From: Nonomuraea indica
GTDB taxonomy: Bacteria > Actinomycetota > Actinomycetes > Streptosporangiales > Streptosporangiaceae
Length of the DNA: 64,000 bases
Reading direction: 5' to 3'
Assembly (NCBI RefSeq): GCF_002850745.1
Contig: NZ_KZ559476.1
Span: 133,698 to 197,697 of the forward strand
Positions 8,316 through 16,777 of the stretch are shown here, in pieces (within the stretch, counting starts at the first letter, position 1; every line of letters begins with the position of its first letter). Under the pieces are notes generated by a model, which had not been told where the DNA came from, made no database searches, and was given only the letters and a program-made list of their open reading frames with translations. The position numbers and the translations under genes are program-made.

Positions 8316-9629
8316 TCAGACGATGGCGCCGGAGAAGTCCTTGTCGCCGTACGGGCCGATCACGGCGAGCGTGAGGGGCCGGTTGAGGACGTCGGCGGCG
8401 ACCTCGGCGACCTCGTCCGGGGTGACCGCCTCGATGCGGGCGAGCACCTCGTCCACCGACAGCAGCTCGTCGTAGACCAGGTCGTTCTTGCCGATGCGGG
8501 ACATGCGCGAGCCGGTGTCCTCCAGGCCGAGGACGAGCCCGCCGCGCATCTGCCCCTTGCCCCGCATGATCTCGTCGGCCGACAGGCCCTCGCTGACCAC
8601 GCGGGCCACCTCGTCGCGGCAGATCTTGAGCACGTCGTCGATCTTCGACGGCAGGCAGCCGACGTAGATGCCGAACTGCCCGGTGTCGGCGTAGGCCGAG
8701 GTGTAGCTGTAGGCGGAGTAGGCCAGGCCGCGCTTCTCCCGGATCTCCTGGAACAGGCGCGACGACATGCCGCCGCCGAGCGCGGCGTTGAGCACGCCGA
8801 GCGCGAAGCGGCGGTCGTCGGTGCGGGCCATGCCGGTGGTGCCGAGGACCAGGTTGGCCTGCTCGGTGGGCCGGTCGAGGACGCGTACGCCGGAGAAGGT
8901 CTCGGCGCCGGGGCCGCTCGTGCGGGGCGGCTCCGCCTCGGCGGGGCCGCCCAGCGCGCCGGCCCGTTCGTAGGCCCGCGCCACCAGCTCCACGACCTCC
9001 TCGTGGCGGATGTTGCCCGCCACCGAGACGACCGTGCGGCGCGGCTCGTAGTAGCGGCGGTAGTACTCGACGATCCGCTCCCGGCCGAGCGCGTTGATCG
9101 ACTCGACCGTGCCGAGGATGGGCCGCCCGATCGGCGAGTCGCCGTAGAGGGCGGCGGCGAACTGCTCGTGCACGACGTCGGACGGGTCGTCGTCGTGCAT
9201 GGCGATCTCCTCCAGGATCACGCCCCGCTCCGACTCGACGTCGTCGTCGGTGATGAGCGAGCTGGTCACCACGTCGGCGAGCACGTCGACCGCGACCTTG
9301 AGGTCCTCGTCCAGCACCCGCGCGTAGTAGCAGGTGTACTCCTTGGCGGTGAAGGCGTTGATCTCCCCGCCGATGCCCTCGATGGACGCCGAGATCTCCA
9401 TGGCGTCACGCGTGGGCGTGCCCTTGAACAGGAGGTGTTCGAGGAAGTGGGTGGCCCCCATGTGCTCGGGGGCCTCGTCACGCGAGCCGATGCCGACCCA
9501 CATGCCGACCGCGACGCTGCGCACGGTCGGCATGGTCTCGGTCACCACGCGCAGCCCACCGGGGAGGACGGTGCGCTGGACGACCCCGGCCCCGTCGCGG
9601 CCGGGGTGCAGCGTAGTTGTCGTGGTCAC
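8316..9629 (-). CDS. M16-family zinc metallopeptidase (processing-peptidase-like)
   Basis: A 437-aa insulinase/M16 peptidase. The inverted zinc motif HxxEH appears as HFLEHLLFKGT near residue 62, with the downstream glutamate in the EVNAFTAKEYTCYYARV-type segment. The C-terminal half carries the R-Y pair typical of M16B (RGLAYSAYSYTSAYADTG). The GTG start at 9629 overlaps the pnp stop by 4 nt (GTGA), so the genes are translationally coupled. This PNPase-M16 pairing is conserved across actinobacteria. Confidence 0.93.
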   Translation of the reverse strand: MTTTTTLHPGRDGAGVVQRTVLPGGLRVVTETMPTVRSVAVGMWVGIGSRDEAPEHMGATHFLEHLLFKGTPTRDAMEISASIEGIGGEINAFTAKEYTCYYARVLDEDLKVAVDVLADVVTSSLITDDDVESERGVILEEIAMHDDDPSDVVHEQFAAALYGDSPIGRPILGTVESINALGRERIVEYYRRYYEPRRTVVSVAGNIRHEEVVELVARAYERAGALGGPAEAEPPRTSGPGAETFSGVRVLDRPTEQANLVLGTTGMARTDDRRFALGVLNAALGGGMSSRLFQEIREKRGLAYSAYSYTSAYADTGQFGIYVGCLPSKIDDVLKICRDEVARVVSEGLSADEIMRGKGQMRGGLVLGLEDTGSRMSRIGKNDLVYDELLSVDEVLARIEAVTPDEVAEVAADVLNRPLTLAVIGPYGDKDFSGAIV

Positions 9630-11947
9630 GAGTTGCGGTCGTCCCCACCCTCGTTGCGGGGCGCGCGCACCCGGGTGCGGGTCCGGCGCGGACGCTCCTC
9701 GCGCGGCTTGTCGTCGGCGGCCGGAGCCTCCTCGGGAGCGTCCGCCCGCTCCGGGGCGGCCTCCTTCTCGGCGGCCTCCTTCTCGATGACCTCGACCGGC
9801 ACCAGCGACAGCTTGCCGCGCTGGTCGATCTCGGCGATCTCGACCTGGATCTTCTCACCGACGCTCATGACGTCCTCGACGTTCTCGATGCGCTTGCCGC
9901 CGTGCAGCTTGCGGATCTGCGAGACGTGCAGGAGGCCGTCCTTGCCGGGCATGAGCGACACGAACGCGCCGAACGCGGCGATCTTGACGACCGTGCCGAG
10001 GTAGCGCTCGCCGACCTCCGGCATGTGCGGGTTGGCGATGGCGTTGATCGCCGACCGGGCGGCCTCGGCCGAGGGGCCGTCGGTCGCGCCGATGTAGATC
10101 GTGCCGTCGTCCTCGATGGTGATCTCGGCGCCCGTGTCGTCCTGGATCTGGTTGATCATCTTGCCCTTCGGGCCGATGACCTCGCCGATCTTGTCGACCG
10201 GGACCTTGATCGTGATGATGCGCGGCGCGGTCGGGTTCATCTCCGCCGGGGAGTCGATCGCCTCCTGCATCACCTCGAGGATCGCCAGACGGGCGCCCTT
10301 GGCCTGCTTGAGCGCGGCGGCCAGCACGGAGGCCGGGATGCCGTCGAGCTTGGTGTCGAGCTGCAGCGCGGTGATGACGTCCTTGGTGCCGGCGACCTTG
10401 AAGTCCATGTCGCCCATGGCGTCCTCGGCGCCCAGGATGTCGGTCAGCGTGACGTAGTCGTCACCCTCGCCGATCAGGCCCATCGCGATGCCGGCGACCA
10501 TCTCCTTGAGCGGCACACCGGCGTCCAGCAGCGCCATCGTGGACGCGCAGACCGACCCCATCGAGGTGGAGCCGTTGGAGCCGAGCGCCTCGGAGACCTG
10601 CCGGATCGCGTACGGGAACTCCTCACGCGTCGGCAGCACCGGGATGAGCGCCCGCTCGGCGAGCGCGCCGTGGCCGATCTCGCGCCGCTTGGGCGAGCCC
10701 ACCCGGCCGGTCTCGCCGGTGGAGTAGGGCGGGAAATTGTAGTTGTGCATGTAGCGCTTGGTCCGCTCGGGGTTGAGCGTGTCGATGACCTGCTCCATGC
10801 GCAGCATGTTGAGCGTGGTGATGCCGAGGATCTGGGTCTCGCCGCGCTCGAACAGCGCCGAGCCGTGCACCCGGGGCACCACGTGGACCTCGGCGAACAG
10901 CTCGCGGATGTCCTTGGTGCCGCGGCCGTCGATGCGGACGCCCTCCTTGATGACCCGCTCGCGCATGAGCTTCTTCATCACCGAGCGGAAGGCGGCGCTG
11001 ATCTCCTTCTCGCGCCCCTCGAACTCGGGCAGCAGCTTCTCGCCGGCCAGCGCCTTGACCTTCTCCAGCTCCGCCTCGCGCTCCTGCTTGGCGGCGATGG
11101 TGAGGGCGGCGGCCAGCTCGGTCTTCACGGCCGCCTCGACGGCGTTGTAGACGTCCTCCTGGTAGTCGAGGAAGACGGCGTACTCGGCGGTCTCCTTGGC
11201 GGCGACCTGCGCGATGCGCGACTGCGCCTCGCACAGCACCTTGATGAACGGCTTGGCGGCCTCCAGGCCCTGGGCCACGGTCTCCTCGGTGGGCGCGACG
11301 GCGCCCTCGGCGACCAGCTTGAGCGTGTCCTTGGTGGACTCGGCCTCGACCATCATGATGGCGACGTCGCCGTCGGCCAGCACCCGGCCGGCCACGACCA
11401 TGTCGAACGTGGCCCGCTCCAGCTCGGGGTGGGTCGGGAAGGCGACCCACTGGCCGTCGATCAGCGCGACGCGCACGCCGCCGATCGGGCCGGAGAACGG
11501 CAGCCCGGCGAGCTGCGTGGACAGCGACGCGGCGTTGATGGCCACGACGTCGTAGAGGTGGTCGGGGTTGAGCGACATGATCGTCGCGACGACCTGGACC
11601 TCGTTGCGCAGGCCCTTGACGAACGACGGGCGCAGCGGCCGGTCGATCAGCCGGCAGGTGAGGATGGCGTCCTCGGAGGGACGGCCCTCACGCCGGAAGA
11701 ACGAGCCGGGGATGCGGCCCGCGGCGTACATGCGCTCCTCGACGTCGACCGTGAGCGGGAAGAAGTCGAAGTTCTCCTTGGGCTGCTTGGACGCGGTGGT
11801 CGCGGACAGCACCATCGTGTCGTTGTCGAGATAGGCGACGGCCGAGCCGGCCGCCTGCCGCGCGAGACGGCCGGTCTCGAACCGGATCGTGCGCGAGCCG
11901 AACGAGCCGTTGTCGATGACGGCTTCGGCGGTGTGGACACCCTCCAC
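9626..11947 (-). CDS. pnp: polyribonucleotide nucleotidyltransferase (PNPase)
   Basis: A 773-aa phosphorolytic 3'-5' exoribonuclease/polymerase of the RNA degradation machinery. It has two RNase PH domains separated by an alpha-helical domain, then KH (VIGPKGKMINQIQDDTGAEI, about 600-620) and S1 (YLGTVVKIAAFGAFVSLMPG, about 660-680) domains. An acidic/basic tail (residues about 725-773) is rich in E, R and A. A GTG start at 11947 follows an excellent AAGGAGG Shine-Dalgarno. It lies downstream of rpsO with an intervening hairpin, the same layout as the Streptomyces rpsO-pnp operon. Confidence 0.98.
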   Translation of the reverse strand: MEGVHTAEAVIDNGSFGSRTIRFETGRLARQAAGSAVAYLDNDTMVLSATTASKQPKENFDFFPLTVDVEERMYAAGRIPGSFFRREGRPSEDAILTCRLIDRPLRPSFVKGLRNEVQVVATIMSLNPDHLYDVVAINAASLSTQLAGLPFSGPIGGVRVALIDGQWVAFPTHPELERATFDMVVAGRVLADGDVAIMMVEAESTKDTLKLVAEGAVAPTEETVAQGLEAAKPFIKVLCEAQSRIAQVAAKETAEYAVFLDYQEDVYNAVEAAVKTELAAALTIAAKQEREAELEKVKALAGEKLLPEFEGREKEISAAFRSVMKKLMRERVIKEGVRIDGRGTKDIRELFAEVHVVPRVHGSALFERGETQILGITTLNMLRMEQVIDTLNPERTKRYMHNYNFPPYSTGETGRVGSPKRREIGHGALAERALIPVLPTREEFPYAIRQVSEALGSNGSTSMGSVCASTMALLDAGVPLKEMVAGIAMGLIGEGDDYVTLTDILGAEDAMGDMDFKVAGTKDVITALQLDTKLDGIPASVLAAALKQAKGARLAILEVMQEAIDSPAEMNPTAPRIITIKVPVDKIGEVIGPKGKMINQIQDDTGAEITIEDDGTIYIGATDGPSAEAARSAINAIANPHMPEVGERYLGTVVKIAAFGAFVSLMPGKDGLLHVSQIRKLHGGKRIENVEDVMSVGEKIQVEIAEIDQRGKLSLVPVEVIEKEAAEKEAAPERADAPEEAPAADDKPREERPRRTRTRVRAPRNEGGDDRNS

Positions 11948-12188
11948 GGGGGACCTCCTTGTGGTCGGTCACCCGCGCCCTTTTTTCTCACCGGCACCCT
12001 CGTTAGGTGCAGCGCCGGTCTTCGATCGAAGCGCCCGGTCAGATACCGGAAGCCACTACCGAGGACCGGCCCGCAGGCGTCGCGGGTCGCATGGTGCTGA
12101 ACGGACGCGGGGGCTGTGTGTCTCGGATCTTCAGTTGTATGCCAGGCGCTCACCGCGGTGTGCGGTGACGCGCCGGGCCTCATATGAG

Positions 12189-12216
12189 AAGGGAGCGGCG
12201 CGAGCGCCGCTCCCTT
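12189..12216 (-). terminator. rpsO-pnp intergenic hairpin (terminator/processing site)
   Basis: Perfect 12-bp arms at 12189-12200 and 12205-12216 around a CGAG loop begin 5 nt after the rpsO stop. In Streptomyces the equivalent hairpin partly terminates transcription and is a processing site ahead of pnp. A similar role is inferred here. Confidence 0.8.
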
Positions 12217-12221
12217 TCATG

Positions 12222-12491
12222 TTATCGGCGCAGGCCGAGTCGCTCGATGAGCGAACGGTAACGCTCGATGTCGACCTTCTGCAGGTACTTCAGCAGGCGG
12301 CGCCGGCGCCCGACGAGCAGCAGCAGGCCACGACGGCTGTGGTGGTCGTGCTTGTGCGTCTTCAGGTGCTCGGTGAGCTCGCTGATGCGCTTGCTCAGCA
12401 GCGCGATCTGCACCTCGGGCGACCCGGTGTCGCCGTCGGCCGTCGCGTACTCGGCGATGATGGACTTCTTGGCAGCGGTGTCGAGGGACAC
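12222..12491 (-). CDS. rpsO: 30S ribosomal protein S15
   Basis: An 89-aa S15, the normal length. It contains the family core GDTGSPEVQIALLSKRISELTEHLKTHKHDHHSRRGLL and the C-terminal RRRLLKYLQKVDIERYRSLIERLGLRR. S15 nucleates assembly of the 30S platform on 16S rRNA. The GTG start (VSLDTAAKK) follows AAGGAG at a good distance; upstream in-frame codons to 12515 are not part of the protein. It is first gene of the rpsO-pnp-M16-dapB unit. Confidence 0.97.
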   Translation of the reverse strand: MSLDTAAKKSIIAEYATADGDTGSPEVQIALLSKRISELTEHLKTHKHDHHSRRGLLLLVGRRRRLLKYLQKVDIERYRSLIERLGLRR

Positions 12492-12666
12492 GGCTCTCCT
12501 TCTGTCTACGGGCACGCGACTGTGTACAAGGAAGCGAACGACCGTGCGTGCCTACAGTCGCCGCAGCGAAGGCCTTCAGGGCAGCGCGCGGCGGCGCCGT
12601 CACCGAGCCGACATGTCAGCGTACCACCATGCGCCACGTGCCCGTGTTACTCCGCGTGATCCCGCC

Positions 12667-13086
12667 TCACGGGGCGACGTACTGGGCGGCGTACTGGGCG
12701 GCGTACTCCTCCGACGGGGGGATGGGGGTGATGACGTCGATCAGCACGCCGTCGGGGTCGGCCACGATGAAGTGCCGCTGGCCGAAGTCCTCGCTGCGCA
12801 GCTCCAGCTCGGGCCGCAGCCCCTCGCCGGCGACGAGCCGCTCCCACTCGGCGTCGACGTCCGCCACCTCGAAGTTCAGCAGCAGGCCGGCGACGGGCCT
12901 GCGGTAGGCGGCGGGCAGCGTGGGGTGGGAGTGGTCGAGCAGGGCCAGCTCGTACGGTCCGCGGCGCAGGCTCACGTACCAGTCGGCCTCGAACGTCACC
13001 TCGAACCCCATCAGCCGGACGTAGAAGTCGCGCGACTCGGGGAGCCTCGTCGTGCAGATGACCGGGTAGAAGCTGCTGAGTTCCAT
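12667..13086 (-). CDS. glyoxalase/VOC-family protein
   Basis: A 139-aa single-domain vicinal-oxygen-chelate protein. It has paired beta-alpha-beta-beta-beta modules: FYPVICTTRLPESRDFYVRLMGFEVTFEADWYVSLR and, later, FIVADPDGVLIDVI. Family members are dioxygenases, glyoxalases or drug-binding resistance proteins; the activity is not predictable. The C-terminus carries a micro-repeat (EYAAQYAAQYVAP). It is divergent from a TetR regulator with two palindromic operators between, so it is almost certainly that regulator's target. Confidence 0.85.
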   Translation of the reverse strand: MELSSFYPVICTTRLPESRDFYVRLMGFEVTFEADWYVSLRRGPYELALLDHSHPTLPAAYRRPVAGLLLNFEVADVDAEWERLVAGEGLRPELELRSEDFGQRHFIVADPDGVLIDVITPIPPSEEYAAQYAAQYVAP

Positions 13087-13102
13087 GCCTCTCCTTCATT
13101 TC

Positions 13103-13152
13103 ACATACCGATGGTATGTGGCGGTACGGTATTGACGTACCATCGGTATGTC
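13103..13152. promoter_or_regulatory. two TetR operators between VOC and TetR genes
   Basis: Operator 1 is ACATACC-GAT-GGTATGT (13103-13119), a perfect 7-bp inverted repeat. Operator 2 is the same element reversed, GACGTACC-ATC-GGTATGTC (13134-13152), with one arm mismatch. They occupy the 83-bp divergent gap, the classic arrangement for a self-regulating TetR repressor controlling its neighbour. Confidence 0.85.
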
Positions 13153-13169
13153 AATGTGGGGGCGCGACG

Positions 13170-13754
13170 ATGACGACCAGGGCCGAGCAGCGGCAGCGGA
13201 CCAGGCGGACCCTGATCGCCGAGAGCAGGCGGCTGTTCGCGGCCAGGGGCTACGCCGCGGTGGGCCTGGCCGAGATCGTGCGCGCGTCGGGCGTGACGAA
13301 GGGGGCGCTCTACCACCACTTCGAGGGCAAGACCGACCTGTTCCGCGCGGTGCTGGCGCAGGTGCAGGACGAGGTCGCGGCCCGGGTCGCGGCTGCCGCC
13401 GAGGCGGCGGGCGGGCCGTGGGAGCAGCTCAAGGCGGGATGCGCGGCCTTCGTGACGGCCGGGGCCGACCCCGAGGTGCAGCGGATCATGCTGATCGACG
13501 GGCCCGCGGTGCTGGGCTGGAACGAGTGGCGGGCCATCGACGAGGCGACCTCCGCCAGGCACCTGGCCGAGGCGCTGGCCGCCCTCGTCGCGGACGGCAC
13601 CATCGCCGCGCAGCCGGTGGCGCCGCTGACCCGGCTGCTGTCGGGCGCGATGAACGAGGCGGTGCTGTGGCTCGCCCAGTCGGCCGGGCCCGACGACCTG
13701 GCCGACACGCTCGCGGCGCTCTCCAGGCTGCTCGACTCGCTCCGGCAGCGCTGA
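13170..13754 (+). CDS. TetR-family transcriptional regulator
   Basis: A 194-aa TetR protein. The N-terminal HTH (residues about 12-55) contains the canonical GYAAVGLAEIVRASGVTKGALYHHFEGKTDLFRAV. A helical ligand-binding domain follows. It probably represses the divergent VOC gene and itself through the duplicated operator. It sits, with that gene, as an insertion between ribF and rpsO of the conserved translation block. Confidence 0.9.
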   Translation: MTTRAEQRQRTRRTLIAESRRLFAARGYAAVGLAEIVRASGVTKGALYHHFEGKTDLFRAVLAQVQDEVAARVAAAAEAAGGPWEQLKAGCAAFVTAGADPEVQRIMLIDGPAVLGWNEWRAIDEATSARHLAEALAALVADGTIAAQPVAPLTRLLSGAMNEAVLWLAQSAGPDDLADTLAALSRLLDSLRQR

Positions 13755-13825
13755 GCGAGCCCGCCGATGATGGGGAGGCGGCGGTCAGGCGCCGCGTCCC
13801 CGCGGCGCCGAGAGCCCGCCGAGGG

Positions 13826-14746
13826 TCAGGTGGCGGTGGTCAGGCGCCGGGTCTCGGCGACGTCGGCGTGGATCTGGTCGATCAGCGCCTCGATCGAGTC
13901 GAACCGGGTGTTGCCGCGCAGCCGGGCCGCGAAGTCGACCGCGACGTGCACGCCGTACAGCTCCAGGTCGTCGCGGTCCAGCGCGTACGCCTCGACCGTG
14001 CGCGGCACGCCCTCGAACGTCGGGTTGGTGCCGACCGAGATGGCCGCCGGCCACCGCTCGCCCGCGTAGACGACGGGCAAGTTGGCGACCGGCACGCACT
14101 CCAGCCAGCCCGCGTACACGCCGTCGGCGGGGATCGCCGTGTGCGGCGGGGTCTCCACGTTGGCGGTGGGGAAGCCGAGCTGCCGGCCGCGCTGGTAGCC
14201 GCGCACCACCACGCCCTCCACCCGGTGCGGCCGCCCCAGCCCGGCGGCGGCGCCCTCGGCGTCGCCCGCCACGAGCCGCTCCCGGATCGCACTGCTGGAG
14301 ACCCCGTCGAGCAGCGGCACCGTCTCGACCGTGAAGTCGTACTTGTCGCCGAGCGCGCGCAGCGTCTCCACGTCGCCGGCCGCCCCGTGGCCGAAGGTGA
14401 AGTCCTCCCCCACCACGACCACCGACGCGCGCAGCCGCTCGGCGAGCACGGCCTGCGCGAAGTCGCCGGGGCTCATCCGCGACAGCTCCAGCGAGAAGCC
14501 GAGCGCCAGCACCTCGTCCACGCCCAGCGCGGTCAGCAGCTCGGCGCGGCGACGCGGCGTGGTGAGCCTGGCCGGGTGCGAGCCGGGCCGCAGCACCTCG
14601 GCCGGATGCGGCTCGAACGTGACCGCCACGCTGCGCGCCCCCCGCGCGCGGGCCGCCTCGACGGTGCGCTCGGCCACCCGCCGATGACCGAGGTGCACGC
14701 CGTCGAACACTCCGACCGTGACCGCGGACCTCTCCGAACCCTGCAC
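13826..14746 (-). CDS. ribF: bifunctional riboflavin kinase/FAD synthetase
   Basis: A 306-aa enzyme making FMN and then FAD from riboflavin. The N-terminal adenylyltransferase domain has VTVGVFDGVHLGHRRV (about residues 10-25) and SSSAIRERL (about 155-163). The C-terminal flavokinase domain has GRQLGFPTANVE (about 188-199) and SVGTNPTFEG. The GTG start at 14746 gives an N-terminus a few residues shorter than usual for RibF; no better start is in frame nearby. Members of the truB-ribF-rpsO order are kept, but a plus-strand methylase gene intervenes. Confidence 0.95.
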   Translation of the reverse strand: MQGSERSAVTVGVFDGVHLGHRRVAERTVEAARARGARSVAVTFEPHPAEVLRPGSHPARLTTPRRRAELLTALGVDEVLALGFSLELSRMSPGDFAQAVLAERLRASVVVVGEDFTFGHGAAGDVETLRALGDKYDFTVETVPLLDGVSSSAIRERLVAGDAEGAAAGLGRPHRVEGVVVRGYQRGRQLGFPTANVETPPHTAIPADGVYAGWLECVPVANLPVVYAGERWPAAISVGTNPTFEGVPRTVEAYALDRDDLELYGVHVAVDFAARLRGNTRFDSIEALIDQIHADVAETRRLTTAT

Positions 14747-14887
14747 GCCGGCCCCATTCGCTCGTAGTGGATCGCTGACCGCCGATCGCGATCCAGTCAA
14801 GCCTGCCATGCGACCCGGCGTACCCTCCAACCGAGGGCCCGCCCACCAGGATGGCAGGGGCGCGCAGCGGGATAGCATCGTCACACC

Positions 14888-15904
14888 ATGCCTCGATACG
14901 CACTGCTGATCCTGCCCGCCTTCAACCGGGTCTACAGCGAGAGCTCCGTCCGGCTGACCCGCTCCGAGCTGGCCGTCTTCGGCGACCGGGCGTTGAAGGC
15001 CGAGGTGTCGGCCATCGAGGAGACCGTGATCGGCGGCCTGCCGTACGTGGGGTTCGACACCTCCGAGCCGCTGTCGGCCGCCGACGTGGCGCTGCTGTCC
15101 AACCTGTCGTCGGTCTACGCGGTGTTCGGCGTGGAGGGCGAGCTGCTGCGCCCGCTGGGCATGCGGCCGCTCGACCGGCTGAGCAGCGACCTGATCACCA
15201 TCCAGAAGTACGCCGGCAAGACCAACGAGCACTTCACCAAGCTGCTGCTCAACGTCACCGTGCTCGCCTCCGCCTTCCCGCTCGACGGGCGGCTCGCCGT
15301 GTTCGACCCGATGTGCGGGCGCGGCACCACGCTCAACCAGGCCCTCATGTACGGCTACGACGCCTTCGGCGTGGACGTCGACGGCAAGGACTTCGAGGCC
15401 TACTCCGGATTCCTGCGCACCTGGCTGAAGAACAAGCGGCTCAAGCACACGGCCGAGACCGTGCCGGTGCGTCGCGAGCGTTCCCTCGTCGGGCGGCGGC
15501 TGGACGTGACGTTCGCCCTGTCGAAGGAGGCCTACAAGGCGGGCGACGTGCAGCGGGTCAGCGTGGTCAACACCGACACCCTGCGCAGCAGGGAGGTGTT
15601 CCGGCCGCGCTCGTTCGACGTGATCGCCACCGACGCCCCCTACGGGGTGCAGCACGGCAGCAAGGGCGGGCGCGGGCTGTCACGCAGCCCGCTGGATCTG
15701 CTGCGGCAGGCGGTGCCGGTCTGGGCCGAGCTGCTCCGGCCGGGCGGCGCGCTCGGCATCGCCTGGAACACCTACGGCGGCAGCCGCGACGACCTGGCCG
15801 CCGTCCTCACCGCGTCCGGGCTCGACGTGGTCGCCTACCCCGACTTCGAGCACTGGGTGGACCAGGCGATCGTGCGCGACATCATGGTGGCGCGCAAGCC
15901 GTAG
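14888..15904 (+). CDS. TRM11-like SAM-dependent nucleic-acid methyltransferase
   Basis: A 338-aa protein. The C-terminal Rossmann methylase domain has motif I FDPMCGRGTTLNQAL (about 138-152) and the catalytic N6/N2-methylase motif IV as TDAPYGVQ (about 250-257). This is the arrangement found in TRM11/UPF0020 RNA methylases. The N-terminal third is a poorly conserved substrate-binding region. Guanine or adenine methylation of RNA is likely but the target is unknown. It runs against the flow of the surrounding minus-strand operon, between truB and ribF, and is convergent with truB. Confidence 0.75.
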   Translation: MPRYALLILPAFNRVYSESSVRLTRSELAVFGDRALKAEVSAIEETVIGGLPYVGFDTSEPLSAADVALLSNLSSVYAVFGVEGELLRPLGMRPLDRLSSDLITIQKYAGKTNEHFTKLLLNVTVLASAFPLDGRLAVFDPMCGRGTTLNQALMYGYDAFGVDVDGKDFEAYSGFLRTWLKNKRLKHTAETVPVRRERSLVGRRLDVTFALSKEAYKAGDVQRVSVVNTDTLRSREVFRPRSFDVIATDAPYGVQHGSKGGRGLSRSPLDLLRQAVPVWAELLRPGGALGIAWNTYGGSRDDLAAVLTASGLDVVAYPDFEHWVDQAIVRDIMVARKP

Positions 15905-15907
15905 CCG

Positions 15908-16777
15908 CTAGACGAAGACGGCCAGCGCCTTGGCCGACCGGCCCCGCTCCTCCACGAGGGCGAGCAGCTCACCGTCGGGGCCGAACACGCCGATCGGTCC
16001 CGCGCCCAGCCCCGTCGCGGGCAGCGGCCCGCCGTGCCGGACCGTGCGGGCCTGCTCCGCCGTCACGTCGCGGCGCGGGAACGCCGCGGCCACGGCCTCG
16101 CCGATGGGCAGGACGACGCACTCGGCCGCCAGCTCGTCGAGCGTGCGGGCCATGCCCAGGTCGTACGGGCCGACCCGGGTGCGGCGCAGCCGCGTCAGGT
16201 GGCCGCCCACGCCAAGCCCGGCCCCCAGGTCACGGGCCAGCGCCCGGATGTAGGTGCCGCTGGAGCACGTGACGACCGCGTCCACGTCGATCACGTCGTC
16301 GTGCGGCCGGATGTCGAGCACCTCGAAGGCGTGCACGGTGATCGGGCGGGCGGCGAGCTCCACGTCCTGGCCGGCGCGGGCAAGCTTGTAGGCCCGCCTG
16401 CCGTCCACCTTGATCGCGCTCACCTGCGGCGGCACCTGCATGATCTCTCCGGTGAGCGCCGCCACGCCCTTGTGGATCCCGGCGGGGTCGATGTCCGACG
16501 CCGGCGCGGTCGCGGTGACCTCGCCCTCGGCGTCGTCGGTGTTGGTGGTGACGCCGAGCCGCATGGTGGCGGTGTAGACCTTCTCGGTCAGGGCCAGGTG
16601 GCCGAGCAGCCGGGTCGCCTTCTCGACGCCGACCACCAGCACGCCCGTCGCCATCGGGTCGAGCGTGCCCGCGTGGCCCACCCGGCGGGTGCCCGCCAGG
16701 CGGCGCATCCGCGCCACCACGTCGTGCGACGTCCACTCGGCCGGCTTGTCGACGATGATCAGGCCGCTCTCGGTCAT
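15908..16777 (-). CDS. truB: tRNA pseudouridine(55) synthase
   Basis: A 289-aa pseudouridine synthase modifying U55 in the tRNA T-loop. The opening LIIVDKPAEWTSHDVVARMRR is diagnostic. The catalytic aspartate sits in VGHAGTLDPMATGVL (about residue 42). Later signatures are KVYTATMRLG and CSSGTYIRALARDLG. Its ATG overlaps the stop of the upstream phosphoesterase gene by 4 nt. Confidence 0.97.
   Translation of the reverse strand: MTESGLIIVDKPAEWTSHDVVARMRRLAGTRRVGHAGTLDPMATGVLVVGVEKATRLLGHLALTEKVYTATMRLGVTTNTDDAEGEVTATAPASDIDPAGIHKGVAALTGEIMQVPPQVSAIKVDGRRAYKLARAGQDVELAARPITVHAFEVLDIRPHDDVIDVDAVVTCSSGTYIRALARDLGAGLGVGGHLTRLRRTRVGPYDLGMARTLDELAAECVVLPIGEAVAAAFPRRDVTAEQARTVRHGGPLPATGLGAGPIGVFGPDGELLALVEERGRSAKALAVFV

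Noticed and set aside
9617..12100. 827-residue plus-strand frame antisense to pnp
   Set aside because: A GC-driven shadow of the PNPase gene; composition is His/Arg/Asp-rich with no domain.
13826..15655. Extended RibF reading frame (609 residues) running under the methylase gene
   Set aside because: The N-terminal half is antisense shadow; the RibF family starts near 14746.
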